12,298 nt of DNA from Gammaproteobacteria bacterium. GTDB taxonomy: Bacteria; Pseudomonadota; Gammaproteobacteria; Arenicellales; JAHEKD01. Position 1 is the stretch's first letter; the number at the start of each line of letters is the position of its first letter. A program made the translations under genes and the position numbers. Location of the stretch: positions 1 to 12,298 of the forward strand of contig JAHEKD010000022.1 in the NCBI GenBank assembly GCA_024638545.1, given 5' to 3'. Under the pieces are notes generated by a model. It saw only the letters and a program-made list of their open reading frames with translations, ran no database searches and was not told where the DNA came from. Of the stretch, positions 1 to 6,795 are shown one piece after another.

Positions 1-95
1 ATATCAATATAATCTACCAGAGTCCGCTTGCCACCGGAGGGTGAAAACTGACTGAGAACCTGGAATGGCTTGTTAAATAATACGAGCTTCGACAT
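1..95 (-). CDS. rluE: RluE-like 23S rRNA pseudouridine synthase, N-terminal fragment
   Basis: Only the first 31 codons lie in the window; the gene runs off the left edge. The translation begins MSKLVLFNKPFQVLSQF and continues to a KRTLVDYID segment. This matches the start of the RluE/RsuA-like pseudouridine synthases, where an FNKP(Y/F)xVLxQF motif is followed by a basic stretch and a hydrophobic helix start. RluE isomerises one uridine of 23S rRNA (U2457 in E. coli) in the cytoplasm. The ATG at 93-95 is preceded in frame by a TAG stop five codons upstream, so it is the natural start; no strong Shine-Dalgarno is visible. The catalytic aspartate would lie outside the window. The 188 bases upstream (96-283) separate it from an IS remnant. 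They are AT-rich and hold a short AGGGA/TCCCT stem (131-145) in what would be the 5' leader. The family is seen directly; assignment to RluE rather than a sister RsuA-type enzyme is likely but rests on a short fragment. Confidence 0.8.
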   Translation of the reverse strand, partial: MSKLVLFNKPFQVLSQFSPSGGKRTLVDYID

Positions 96-283
96 ATTTG
101 TTGCCAACTACATTTAGCTAAGCTAATTATGAGGGATTTTCTCCCTTTAATTTATCTATTTTCCTTTTGTCCACAGAGATGACACACAACACTCTCTCAT
201 ATTGAGTTAAATCCCATAAAAATTAAATACCGACATCTCAGAGTCAGTAACAGGCAATAAAAAAGTTTTTACGAGGATATCGC

Positions 284-570
284 CTATACCACAGTCCATA
301 AGGCATCCTTTATCCGGCGAATACCCAGATAAGGTTTAGCCAGATGAATTTCATCAATCAAACGCATTAGACTCATAGTAAATACCGGATCGCGCAATAT
401 CCGGCACACGGCATTGTTTCACTAACGATAATTCATGATCTCGATTAATCATTGCCTTGCGCTCAGGCTTGCTTAACGACCGAGCGCTTTGGACAAAAAT
501 CATTCTCCATCGTGATTTCACCTATCTTGGCTTTAAACTGTGGAGAGTGATTACGTCTTTTTTGACTCAT
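284..570 (-). pseudogene. Decayed IS3-family transposase (orfA/orfB remnants)
   Basis: The minus strand starts with ATG at 570 behind a GAGGAAC ribosome site and encodes MSQKRRNHSPQFKAK, the standard N-terminus of IS3-family OrfA (helix-turn-helix protein). It then jumps directly to IGEITMENDF, which in the family belongs near the OrfA C-terminus, so roughly 60 residues of OrfA are deleted at about 526. A missing base near 498 breaks the frame. Restoring it gives FLSKALGR and a stop at 473-475, the usual OrfA ending. OrfB follows as SKPERKAMINRDHELSLVKQC and ARSGIYYES. It is then broken near 370, and a further piece, LMRLIDEIHLAKPYLGIRR, continues in another frame to a stop at 284-286. The catalytic DDE core is absent. 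This is a dead element retained as a fossil. Confidence 0.8.
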
Positions 571-673
571 TTTCTGTTCCTCAATTACAATTAAAATTAT
601 AAAATTTGAAATCTAAAAAAAACAGAAAATAACTTCTTAAATCTTTAATTAACTGTCCTAACTATGGGGTACA
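284..673 (-). mobile_element. IS3-family insertion sequence remnant with one intact-looking end
   Basis: On the minus strand the sequence starting at 673 reads TGTACCCCATAGTTAGGACA. It begins with the TG dinucleotide and pyrimidine-rich inner sequence typical of an IS3-family left terminal repeat. About 100 bases of AT-rich leader separate it from the orfA start at 570, the expected arrangement. I could not find the matching right terminal repeat between 1 and 284, so the distal end, including most of orfB, is deleted or unrecognisable. The element lies between the RluE-like gene and the first MITE copy. The terminal assignment is inferred from position and the TG start. Confidence 0.6.
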
Positions 674-752
674 GCTCTGTCAATTGGCAGCCATTTTTGA
701 TCAGGGTCGAAGAAACTTTGGTGCCCATGCATTCAAGACCTATGAATCTTAG

Positions 753-928
753 CCCGCATTTCTCAACGGGCTTCGTAGCGAGACGGTTAAAGGATGCGGC
801 CTGTATGGCTTTGACGACCAAAGGGCCCGCAGGCATGGTTGACACTATGTCGAGGACCCTGACCAAGTAAAATGCCCACAGGGCGTGGCAAGGGACCGTC
901 GCAGTAGTAGGGTGGTGAGAATTGCGGG
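753..928 (+). mobile_element. MITE-like element, copy 1 (176 bp)
   Basis: This non-coding element begins CCCGCATTTCTCA and ends with a degenerate copy of the reverse complement (GGTGAGAATTGCGGG). Its interior matches copy 2 (inverted, 5467-5679) nearly base for base apart from a 37-bp block missing here. Shared interior landmarks are GCGAGACGGTTAAAGGATGCG near the left end and GGGCGTGGCAAGGGACCGTC near the right. The four flanking bases are TTAG on the left (749-752) and TTAA on the right (929-932), an imperfect target duplication. Mutations in both terminal repeats suggest it is older than copy 2. It has no transposase gene; short reading frames across it are not conserved between copies. 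Confidence 0.8.
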
Positions 929-1046
929 TTAAGGGTATTTCAGAGAGAGGACCGAATGTATATTTAGAGCAGTTTAGTACAGTCAATGTCAGACTTGATC
1001 GAGCCTCGATTGTGATATCTGACGGGTTAAGTCCGGATTTTTACAT

Positions 1047-3425
1047 TTATTGCCGCTGGTTCTTACGTCCAGCCAGACGCTCCCAGGTCTCGATCACGGA
1101 ATCGGGATTCAGCGAAACCGAGTCGATCCCCTGGTCAAACAGCCATTCCGCCAGCTCCGGATGATCGGACGGTCCCTGGCCGCAGATGCCGACATATTTA
1201 CCGGCTTTGTTACAGGCCTTGATGGCCATTGACAGTATTTTTTTGATCGCCGGATCGCGCTCATCGAACAGATGCGAGATTATCTCCGAATCCCTGTCCA
1301 CCCCCAGCGTGAGCTGTGTCATATCGTTTGAGCCGATTGAAAAGCCGTCAAAATAATCCAGGAATTCCTCTGCCAGCAGCGCATTTGAGGGCAGTTCACA
1401 CATCATGATTACCTTCAGGCCATTCTCACCGCGCTTTAAACCATTTTTCTCAAGCAACTCGATGACCTGTGCCGCTTCGTGCGTGGTGCGCACAAACGGA
1501 ATCATGATTTCAACATTGGTCAATCCCATCTCATCGCGCACGTACTTGAGTGCCTGGCACTCCATTTCAAAACAGTCCTGCATGCTCGATGCAATGTAGC
1601 GCGATGCACCCCGAAAGCCCAGCATGGGATTCTCTTCATCCGGTTCGTAATCATGCCCGCCGACCATATGCGCATATTCGTTGGATTTAAAGTCAGACAT
1701 GCGAACGATCACGCGCTTGGGACTGAACGCGCATGCCAGGGTGGCAACACCCTCGGCCAGTTTTTTGACGAAGAAGCCAGTTGGTGAATCATAGCCCGCC
1801 ATGTATTCATCGATGATCGCTTTCACGTCGGTCGACTGCCTGTCATACTCGATCAGTGCCTTGGGGTGCACGCCAATCATGCTGCTGATAATAAACTCAA
1901 GCCGAGCCAGGCCAATACCCTCGTGCGGCAGTTGCGCGAACGTAAATGCCCTGTCAGGATTGCCGACATTCTGCATGATCTTAAATGGAATATCCGGCAT
2001 CTTATCCAGCTGGGTGGTATGCATTTCAAAATTCAGCTCACCGGCATATACATAGCCTGTGTGACCCTCGGCGCAGGAGACTGTCACCGGGGCGGTGTCA
2101 GCCAGGCGCTCGGTTGCATCACCACATCCCACAATGGCGGCAATGCCCAGCTCACGTGCAATAATGGCAGCATGGCAGGTGCGTCCGCCACGATTTGTGA
2201 CAATGGCGGCTGCACGCTTCATGACCGGTTCCCAGTCAGGGTCAGTCATGTCCGTAACCAGGATGTCGCCTTCCTCAACGCTGTTCATCTCATCGATACC
2301 CATTACCTTTCTGACTTTACCGCTGGCAATGCGCTGGCCAATCGAGCGGCCTTCAACCAGGATCCTGCCGGATTCGTTCAGCTTGTAGGATACCTTAACG
2401 TTTTTATCCGACTGGCTGGCGGCCGTTTCGGGCCGAGCCTGTAAAATATAGAGCCGCCCGTCATCACCGTCTTTCGCCCACTCGACATCCATCGGCCGTC
2501 CGTAGTGCTCTTCGATCACCAACGCCTGCCTCGCCAGTTCCTCAACCTCCTGGTCAGATATTGAAAACGACTGCCGGTCCGCCCTGTCTACATCGACGAC
2601 GCTAACTGATTTGCCGGCGGTGGCCTGCCCAGAGTAAACCATTTTAATCAGTTTGCTGCCCAGACTGCGGCGCACAATAGCCGGCCGGCCGGCCCGAAGG
2701 GTGGGTTTGTGTACATAAAACTCATCAGGATTGACCGACCCCTGTACCACTGTTTCACCCAGGCCGTAGGAGGCGGTGATGAACACGACTTTATCAAAAC
2801 CGGATTCGGTATCGAGCGTAAACATAACCCCTGCCGATCCCGTTTCACTTCGAACCATGCGTTGAATACCTGCGGACAGAGCCACATGCTCATGTGCATA
2901 ACCCTGGTGAACGCGATACGATATCGCGCGGTCATTGAATAACGAGGCAAACACCTGGTGAACCGCGTACTTGACCGCAGCCAAACCTTCGATATTTAAA
3001 AATGTTTCCTGCTGGCCTGCAAATGAAGCGTCCGGGAGGTCTTCGGCTGTCGCAGATGACCGCACCGCGACTTTCAGGTCGTGATTACCGTCCTGCATGG
3101 CGGTAAAGGCCGCTTCGAGGGCGTTATCAAATGCCTTTTGAAAAGGCGTTTCGATAATCCAGCGTCGAATATCAGCGCCGGCGGATGTCAACGCACTAAT
3201 GTTGTCAACGTCTGTTGCATTCAGCCGCTCGTTAATGCGTTTATCGAGCCCGCCGGTTGCCAAAAACTCGCGGTAGGCCCGGGCAGTGGTCGCAAATCCG
3301 TTCGGCACCGAGACACCCAGTGCGCTGAGGTTGCCAATCATTTCGCCGAGTGAGGCGTTTTTACCACCGACGCTTTCAACGTCGTTTATAGTAAGCTGAT
3401 CTAAGGTTATGATGTAGGTATCCAA
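1047..3425 (-). CDS. ppsA: Phosphoenolpyruvate synthase (pyruvate, water dikinase)
   Basis: PpsA converts pyruvate, ATP and water to PEP, AMP and phosphate, the entry step of gluconeogenesis from three-carbon compounds. From a TTG start (3423-3425) the protein is 792 residues, the same as E. coli PpsA. The N-terminus ([11 protein letters not shown], then [11 protein letters not shown] at 19-29) is the family signature. An ATP-grasp-type nucleotide domain with [16 protein letters not shown] covers about 125-140. The swivelling phosphohistidine domain has GGRTCH with catalytic His418, and Thr416 corresponds to the threonine modified by PpsR. The C-terminal TIM-barrel PEP/pyruvate domain includes FRGASRY (604-610), [10 protein letters not shown] (696-705) and the [10 protein letters not shown] loop with Cys748. 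A longer frame reaches ATG at 3557, but its extra 44 residues have no family counterpart, while the TTG has AAGAGAAC upstream. Downstream, only a short ATCGAG/CTCGAT stem (998-1010) without a T-run is visible. It is transcribed divergently from ppsR. Confidence 0.96.
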   Translation of the reverse strand: MDTYIITLDQLTINDVESVGGKNASLGEMIGNLSALGVSVPNGFATTARAYREFLATGGLDKRINERLNATDVDNISALTSAGADIRRWIIETPFQKAFDNALEAAFTAMQDGNHDLKVAVRSSATAEDLPDASFAGQQETFLNIEGLAAVKYAVHQVFASLFNDRAISYRVHQGYAHEHVALSAGIQRMVRSETGSAGVMFTLDTESGFDKVVFITASYGLGETVVQGSVNPDEFYVHKPTLRAGRPAIVRRSLGSKLIKMVYSGQATAGKSVSVVDVDRADRQSFSISDQEVEELARQALVIEEHYGRPMDVEWAKDGDDGRLYILQARPETAASQSDKNVKVSYKLNESGRILVEGRSIGQRIASGKVRKVMGIDEMNSVEEGDILVTDMTDPDWEPVMKRAAAIVTNRGGRTCHAAIIARELGIAAIVGCGDATERLADTAPVTVSCAEGHTGYVYAGELNFEMHTTQLDKMPDIPFKIMQNVGNPDRAFTFAQLPHEGIGLARLEFIISSMIGVHPKALIEYDRQSTDVKAIIDEYMAGYDSPTGFFVKKLAEGVATLACAFSPKRVIVRMSDFKSNEYAHMVGGHDYEPDEENPMLGFRGASRYIASSMQDCFEMECQALKYVRDEMGLTNVEIMIPFVRTTHEAAQVIELLEKNGLKRGENGLKVIMMCELPSNALLAEEFLDYFDGFSIGSNDMTQLTLGVDRDSEIISHLFDERDPAIKKILSMAIKACNKAGKYVGICGQGPSDHPELAEWLFDQGIDSVSLNPDSVIETWERLAGRKNQRQ

Positions 3426-3613
3426 GGTATTGTTCTCTTGTTTAATATGCAAAAAGTTAGTATATATATATGCCCGAATTTTAATGGCGAATGATAACAT
3501 GAACATGAGCCAGCGCGTTGATACCCGGGATCGTCGCCTGGCTATGGTGGTTTCCATAACTATTAATTTCCACTACTATCTTGCTTATAAGACGACTGCG
3601 AAACCAGACAAAT
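3426..3613. promoter_or_regulatory. Divergent ppsA/ppsR promoter region
   Basis: This 188-bp spacer must hold the promoters of both genes. On the ppsA side a run of alternating TA (about 3461-3471) gives a TATATA-type -10 candidate roughly 40 bases upstream of the TTG start, without a good -35. On the ppsR side TATCTT and TATAAG hexamers lie at about 3577-3590. A small inverted repeat, TATGG-N6-CCATA (3543-3558), lies between them and could be an operator. No sequence resembling the Cra (FruR) site known upstream of enteric ppsA was recognised. Promoter calls are by eye and weak. Confidence 0.4.
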
Positions 3614-4453
3614 ATGAAACGAAAAGTATTTTTTCTCTCTGACAGTACCGGCATGACGGCCGAAAACCTTGGGCGCAGTTTGTTGACACAGTTCACCCAG
3701 ATTCGTTTTGAAAGTGTGACAAAACCGTTCATTGATACGCCGGAAAAAGCCCAACGTGTCGCGTCCGAGATAAACCGGGAAGCGAAAAAGCTGCCAGACC
3801 GGCCGCTTGTAATCGATACAATCGTTGACAGCGAAGTGAGCCAAATCATCAAGCAAACGGATTCTTTCCACATCGATATTTTTTCAACTTTTCTCGAACC
3901 GTTGGAAAAGGAACTGGGCGTCCATTCGTCGCACACAGTCGGTCACCCCGCAATCTTTAATGAAAACGGTCATTCTGTCGACAAGGCCTATATGCAGCGT
4001 ATTGAGGCAATACACTATGCGCTTGCCAATGACGACGGCATGCAAGTGCATCGATACAGCGACGCAGACATTATCCTGATCGGCGTATCGCGCACAGGAA
4101 AAACGCCCTCGAGCGTCTATCTTGGCATGCAGTTTGGCATTAAAGCCGCAAATTATCCGCTGATCCCCGATGATTTGGAATCCATTACATTACCTGCTGC
4201 ACTGGTCAGCCACAAAAAGAAATTATTTGGCCTGACAATTCGTGCCGGGCGTTTGGCCGAAATTAGAAACGAACGAAAGCCAAACAGCCACTATGCCAAC
4301 CTTAGAAATTGTATCGATGAACTCCGCCAGGCGGAAATGCTTTATCGCCAGCACCGGATTCCGTATATCGACACTACACAGCTGTCCATCGAAGAAATTT
4401 CCGCGCGAATGCTGCAACGTGCAGGGATTGAACGTCGCGTATCGAGTTTATAG
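3614..4453 (+). CDS. ppsR: PEP synthase regulatory protein (bifunctional kinase/pyrophosphorylase)
   Basis: PpsR (DUF299 family, YdiA in E. coli) inactivates PEP synthase by ADP-dependent phosphorylation of the threonine next to the catalytic histidine. It reactivates the enzyme by Pi-dependent phosphorolysis. The protein is 279 residues, close to the 277 of the E. coli enzyme. The N-terminus MKRKVFFLSDSTGMTAENLG contains the family's SDSTGxTAE signature (9-17). The phosphate-binding loop GVSRTGKTPSS is at 157-167, and KxxLFGLTI (203-209) and RxxSxYAN-like segments follow, as expected. The ATG at 3614 is chosen because the family starts there; upstream in-frame codons to a TTG at 3581 add non-family residues. 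The ribosome site is weak. It is divergent from ppsA, the usual enzyme/regulator arrangement, and no obvious terminator follows it. Confidence 0.95.
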   Translation: MKRKVFFLSDSTGMTAENLGRSLLTQFTQIRFESVTKPFIDTPEKAQRVASEINREAKKLPDRPLVIDTIVDSEVSQIIKQTDSFHIDIFSTFLEPLEKELGVHSSHTVGHPAIFNENGHSVDKAYMQRIEAIHYALANDDGMQVHRYSDADIILIGVSRTGKTPSSVYLGMQFGIKAANYPLIPDDLESITLPAALVSHKKKLFGLTIRAGRLAEIRNERKPNSHYANLRNCIDELRQAEMLYRQHRIPYIDTTQLSIEEISARMLQRAGIERRVSSL

Positions 4454-4758
4454 GTACGTGCATAAGTTTCGGCTGTGGCCTGAATTATTGTTTGCACAAA
4501 TTGATCTGAATCAGCCGCCACAGGAACTTCATTTAGCGCTGTCATGGCAGGCGCTTATTGTTTACGCATAGAAGCCCATGATCGGCTGGTACTATCAAAT
4601 ATTTCTCGGCACACCATGTTTATTATTTGTGATTGTGGAAAATCGATCACTGTATTTTGCGAATTCTGATGTTAGATATTTTTGAATTTACGGATTGTTA
4701 TTTTGCTAAATCCGCTGTTCGGCACCAGCGACAGCGCCACGCATTTCTTTAATTGGTA

Positions 4759-4821
4759 TTAGAACAACACTGGTTGTGTTCTTTCATCTATTGAGAGCGG
4801 TAAAAAGAACAAGCACAACAT
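4759..4821 (-). CDS. Possible 20-residue small ORF (leader-peptide-like)
   Basis: On the minus strand a consensus GGAGG lies five bases before an ATG (4819-4821) that opens a 20-codon frame, MLCLFFLPLSIDERTQPVLF, ending in TAA at 4759-4761. The first half is hydrophobic and the second half polar. The imperfect palindrome AGAACA/TGTTCT (4761-4782) covers its last codons. The ribosome site and spacing are better than for most genes in the window, but a frame this short can arise by chance. Nothing downstream on this strand would be an obvious target of attenuation, since it runs into the 3' end of ppsR. No homology is recognised. Confidence 0.2.
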   Translation of the reverse strand: MLCLFFLPLSIDERTQPVLF

Positions 4822-4870
4822 TTAAACCTCCATCCGTGTTTTCTATTACTTAGTGATGAAGCCTGAATAA

Positions 4871-4914
4871 GAGTGACGAGACAGCAACCTGTGGTCGAAC
4901 GACTCATCTTTTTC
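4871..4914 (+). terminator. Irregular stem-loop followed by T-rich run
   Basis: Reading plus strand, nested complementary blocks GAGT, CGA and ACAG are answered by CTGT, TCG and ACTC around a CAAC loop, with small internal loops between them. The sequence ATCTTTTTCTC follows at once. This has the form of a weak Rho-independent terminator, or of a structured RNA with a terminator-like 3' end. It is not adjacent to a coding gene: ppsR ends about 420 bases upstream. Confidence 0.25.
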
Positions 4915-4955
4915 TCTTAACATTTATCATTTGCTACTATTTTAATTATTAATTC

Positions 4956-4971
4956 TGTGAAATTTATCACA
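4956..4971. promoter_or_regulatory. CRP/FNR-superfamily-type binding palindrome
   Basis: TGTGA-AATTTA-TCACA is a perfect match to both half-sites of the cAMP-receptor-protein consensus with the correct six-base spacer, in an AT-rich context. It is 217 bases before the start codon of the 56-residue membrane protein gene and about 500 bases after ppsR. With a classical spacing the transcript start would fall near 5005-5025, leaving a leader of more than 150 bases. No strong -10/-35 pair is visible at that spot. A class III adenylate cyclase at 7226-9004 makes cAMP control plausible, but presence of a CRP protein cannot be seen here. Confidence 0.5.
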
Positions 4972-5188
4972 TCTTTTAAATTTTTGCGGAGAATCACAGG
5001 CATCCTGTTTTTCACGACGTTATCAGCACGTGAGATCGGCTTAAATTACCGGTCAAGCTAATATAACCCGATTATTTTCGTATCGGTATATAAAAGTAAA
5101 AACTTGTAAAATGTGCATTAATTACGTTGCATTTGTAACGATGTTAATAGTAAGCTGTAGATAATAAAAATTATTAACGGGGTGTAAG

Positions 5189-5359
5189 ATGTTAAATGTA
5201 ATCAAAATATTCACAGGAATTTTTCTTTTAATTACATCTGTAATGGGATTGATTTTTTGCTACGGATTGATTCATCCAAGAAAAATAAACTCGGCAGGTA
5301 CATCCCTGGTTCGAATAAGTGCAGTTCTGTTTATCTCATCACTTATTGTCTTAGTTTAA
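5189..5359 (+). CDS. Small two-helix membrane protein (56 aa), unknown function
   Basis: An ATG at 5189 preceded by GGGGTG at suitable spacing opens a 56-codon frame ending TAA at 5357. The product begins MLNVIKIFTGIFLLITSVMG and has two clear membrane segments: about residues 5-28 (rich in I, L, F, V) and about 41-56 (ISAVLFISSLIVLV at the C-terminus). A short polar hinge, HPRKINSAGTSLVR, links them. The positive hinge suggests both ends are periplasmic and the hinge is cytoplasmic. The strong Shine-Dalgarno and clean two-helix pattern argue for a real gene despite its size. A perfect CRP-type site and stem-loops lie upstream, and the second MITE copy is inserted 107 bases downstream. No family is recognised. 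It could be a small regulatory membrane protein or a toxin-like peptide; neither is shown. Confidence 0.6.
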   Translation: MLNVIKIFTGIFLLITSVMGLIFCYGLIHPRKINSAGTSLVRISAVLFISSLIVLV

Positions 5360-5466
5360 ATAAAATCTATTCAATCAGTCAGACTTTATTCGATTGCACC
5401 CGCACTCTCAGACACGAAACATTTCTATTGAGGCTGATAAGCGAGGGGAGCCCTGCATTAAACTAA

Positions 5467-5679
5467 CCCGCATTTCTCACCACCCTACTACTGCGACGGT
5501 CCCTTGCCACGCCCTGTGGGCATTTTACTCGGTCAGGGTCCGCGAGATAGTGTCAACGATGCCTGTGGGCCCTTGTGCCGGCACATATGCTGATAACATA
5601 ATGCCGGCCTTTGGTCGTAAAACCCATACAGGACGCATCCTTTAACCGTCTCGCCACGAAGTCCGGTGAGAAATGCGGG
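5467..5679 (-). mobile_element. MITE-like element, copy 2 (213 bp, inverted)
   Basis: This is the best preserved copy. Both ends carry the same perfect 15-bp terminal inverted repeat, CCCGCATTTCTCACC, and the element is flanked by identical CTAA tetranucleotides (5463-5466 and 5680-5683), the signature of transposition with a 4-bp target duplication. It lies in the opposite orientation to copies 1 and 3. Just inside the terminal repeats the two ends also share a degenerate GCG(AG)ACGGT block, as expected for subterminal transposase contacts. It carries no gene. Relative to copy 1 it contains an extra 37 bp at 5571-5607. Ends starting CCC and a YTAR target fit mobilisation in trans by an IS1380-like transposase, but this is inference. 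Confidence 0.88.
5571..5607. repeat. 37-bp palindromic insertion nested in MITE copy 2
   Basis: Aligning copies 1 and 2 leaves exactly 37 bases present only in copy 2. The block starts with CCTT, and the base following it again starts CCTT (5608-5611), so the difference looks like a 33-bp insertion with a 4-bp duplication. Inside are the perfect palindrome GTGCCGGCAC and an inverted repeat GCCGGCA/TGCCGGC that would fold the block into a hairpin. A slippage deletion from copy 1 between CCTT repeats is the alternative explanation. Confidence 0.6.
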
Positions 5680-5769
5680 CTAAAGGCATATCACAGACCA
5701 AATCAGAGGCCGGTGACAAATGTGAGTCATTTTTCACCAACCTCCTCTTATGGTTTTTTATCTCACGGT

Positions 5770-6123
5770 TCAATAATTATCATTGCTGCACGCAATGCCG
5801 CCGTCTGGCTCTGTGCTTAAACCGCCGCCAGCATCAGTACATTTTGTTTGAAACTCCCCGGCACACCATTTGTTTGTCGGCGGATGGCAGGTAATCACAA
5901 TGGCCGAATGCGAATCCCTTGCTGCCAGGTCCAGTGCCTTGTCGAGTTCACTGTGATTGCGCACCCTGACTTTTTTTAATTTATGAGTGTTATTTTTGAG
6001 CATAACCGACTTCAATACAGCCTCACCAGCTGAAGCGGTCACTGAAAAACCGGCGAGCGAATAACATACGGTAAGCAGTGCAACTATTTTCCCGGCAAAT
6101 ATTTTATTTTTATACTTGTTCAT
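5770..6123 (-). CDS. Secreted small four-cysteine protein, unknown function
   Basis: The product is 117 residues from the ATG at 6121-6123, which has an AGAGA ribosome site. The frame continues upstream to 6222, but those residues lack any signal and precede the obvious export signal, so the internal ATG is preferred. Residues 1-32 form a classical Sec signal peptide: basic MNKYKNK, a hydrophobic core around 12-26, and a cleavage motif ASA before Gly33. The mature part (about 85 residues) has a basic, helical-looking segment (about 43-72) and a C-terminal region with four cysteines (79, 87, 95, 112), which could form two disulfides in the periplasm or outside the cell. A glycine-rich GGGLSTEPDGG stretch lies between the last two. 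It is probably a periplasmic or secreted protein. No family is recognised. The gene at 6313 lies 189 bases upstream on the same strand. Confidence 0.7.
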   Translation of the reverse strand: MNKYKNKIFAGKIVALLTVCYSLAGFSVTASAGEAVLKSVMLKNNTHKLKKVRVRNHSELDKALDLAARDSHSAIVITCHPPTNKWCAGEFQTKCTDAGGGLSTEPDGGIACSNDNY

Positions 6124-6265
6124 CTTAATCTCTCTATTATTTTGGTTAATTGTTTCACAGGACCATAGCCCCGTCATGAAAGTATAGGAAAATCTGAATA
6201 ATCTTTCTATGAAGTAGTTCACTACACGGTGATAATATAATGAAATCCTACCAAAGGGGAATCAA

Positions 6266-6297
6266 TTGTCTTCGACCCCTTCAGCTGGATCGGACAA
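6266..6297. repeat. Inverted repeat between the two small genes
   Basis: TTGTC...CGA and TCG...GACAA flank a 14-base loop with a two-base bulge, just beyond the stop codon of the 160-residue protein on the minus strand. It has the position of a transcription terminator or a processing hairpin, but no T-run follows. Confidence 0.3.
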
Positions 6298-6312
6298 GAC
6301 GCATTTCAGCGC

Positions 6313-6795
6313 TTAGGTCCGTTCTTCGAACCAACCCCCTGCTGCAACAAACAGAATCTCGCCCGCGTCTTCATTAAAAATAGCGTGTACACACATCAGC
6401 AGAGGACCCGTGCAGCTGCTGTGATGCAGCTCGAAGCTAAACTCCCCCTGTTGATCAGAAATTGAAAAACCGGCGTCCTGATCATGGGTGTTGTATATGA
6501 CGGGGCTTTCAATGGACGGTCCGGTCGCCTCACGGATCTGGATATTGTCGATAACGGCATAATGATTGACCTTGACACGCAGCCAGGCCCGGTAGTGACT
6601 CACCCTGTCATCATCTAGCATTGTAGCCGACGGGATTGCGAAGTGAAACCAGTTCTCGGTGTTTGCATTTTGCCTGACTAGCGCGCCCCATCCGGCACGC
6701 CGCATGAAAAGACCGTTATCATGACCCGTATACTGTTTTGTGTATTCCGGAATTACAGAAACGCCGTGTGTCCAAAATTTGAAAGTATCTGACAT
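6313..6795 (-). CDS. Hypothetical 160-aa protein, DUF6623-like
   Basis: The ATG at 6793-6795 has a consensus AGGAGG seven to eight bases upstream, the strongest ribosome site in the window. There is no signal peptide or membrane segment, so the product is probably cytoplasmic. The sequence begins MSDTFKFWTHGVSVIPEY, with RRAGWGALV (32-40), NWFHFAIPSATMLDDDRV (48-65), WLRVKVN and IDNIQIREA (82-90), then MCVHAIF and a C-terminal ILFVAAGGWF. This layout recalls short bacterial hypothetical proteins with a beta-sandwich-like pattern that I believe are catalogued as DUF6623; the name is from memory. Function is unknown. Upstream lie an 8-bp inverted repeat (6847-6872) and a TTTGAC/GTCAAA palindrome, possible operators. 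It sits with the secreted-protein gene between MITE copies 2 and 3. Confidence 0.75.
   Translation of the reverse strand: MSDTFKFWTHGVSVIPEYTKQYTGHDNGLFMRRAGWGALVRQNANTENWFHFAIPSATMLDDDRVSHYRAWLRVKVNHYAVIDNIQIREATGPSIESPVIYNTHDQDAGFSISDQQGEFSFELHHSSCTGPLLMCVHAIFNEDAGEILFVAAGGWFEERT

Larger units (their letters stand above)
4454..5188. other. Long AT-rich intergenic region with regulatory-looking structure
   Basis: No protein-coding gene of normal size is supported in these 735 bases. An open frame continuing past the end of ppsR to 4571 has no recognisable domain. Visible structure: an inverted repeat CTGTGGC/GCCACAG just after ppsR, a CGGATT-N12-AATCCG stem (4691-4714), an imperfect palindrome AGAACA/TGTTCT (4761-4782), an irregular hairpin followed by a T-rich run (4871-4914), a perfect CRP-type site (4956-4971), a short ACAGG-CAT-CCTGT stem followed by T's (4996-5012), and CCGAT/ATCGG around 5068-5086. 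Most of this lies upstream of the small membrane protein gene at 5189. The region could be a long regulated leader, hold a small RNA, or be decayed sequence. Confidence 0.5.

Noticed and set aside
645..986. Open reading frames crossing MITE copy 1 on both strands
   Set aside because: They run through the terminal repeats and are not maintained in copies 2 and 3, which differ by indels that are not multiples of three. There is no ribosome site or recognisable domain.
3426..3557. N-terminal extension of ppsA to an ATG at 3557
   Set aside because: The extra 44 residues have no counterpart in PEP synthases and cross the promoter region. The TTG at 3425 gives exactly the E. coli length and has a ribosome-binding-like AAGAGAAC upstream.
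4454..4571. Possible short protein downstream of ppsR ending at 4571
   Set aside because: The frame stays open by overlapping ppsR in another frame. There is no ribosome site, no domain, and its only notable sequence is a CTGTGGC/GCCACAG inverted repeat.
5394..5894. Overlapping plus-strand frames across MITE copy 2
   Set aside because: They translate the repeat and run antisense into the secreted-protein gene. No start signals or protein families are recognisable.
6124..6222. Upstream extension of the secreted-protein gene
   Set aside because: Starting there would bury a clean signal peptide 33 residues inside the protein. The ATG at 6123 has a better ribosome site and places the signal at the N-terminus.
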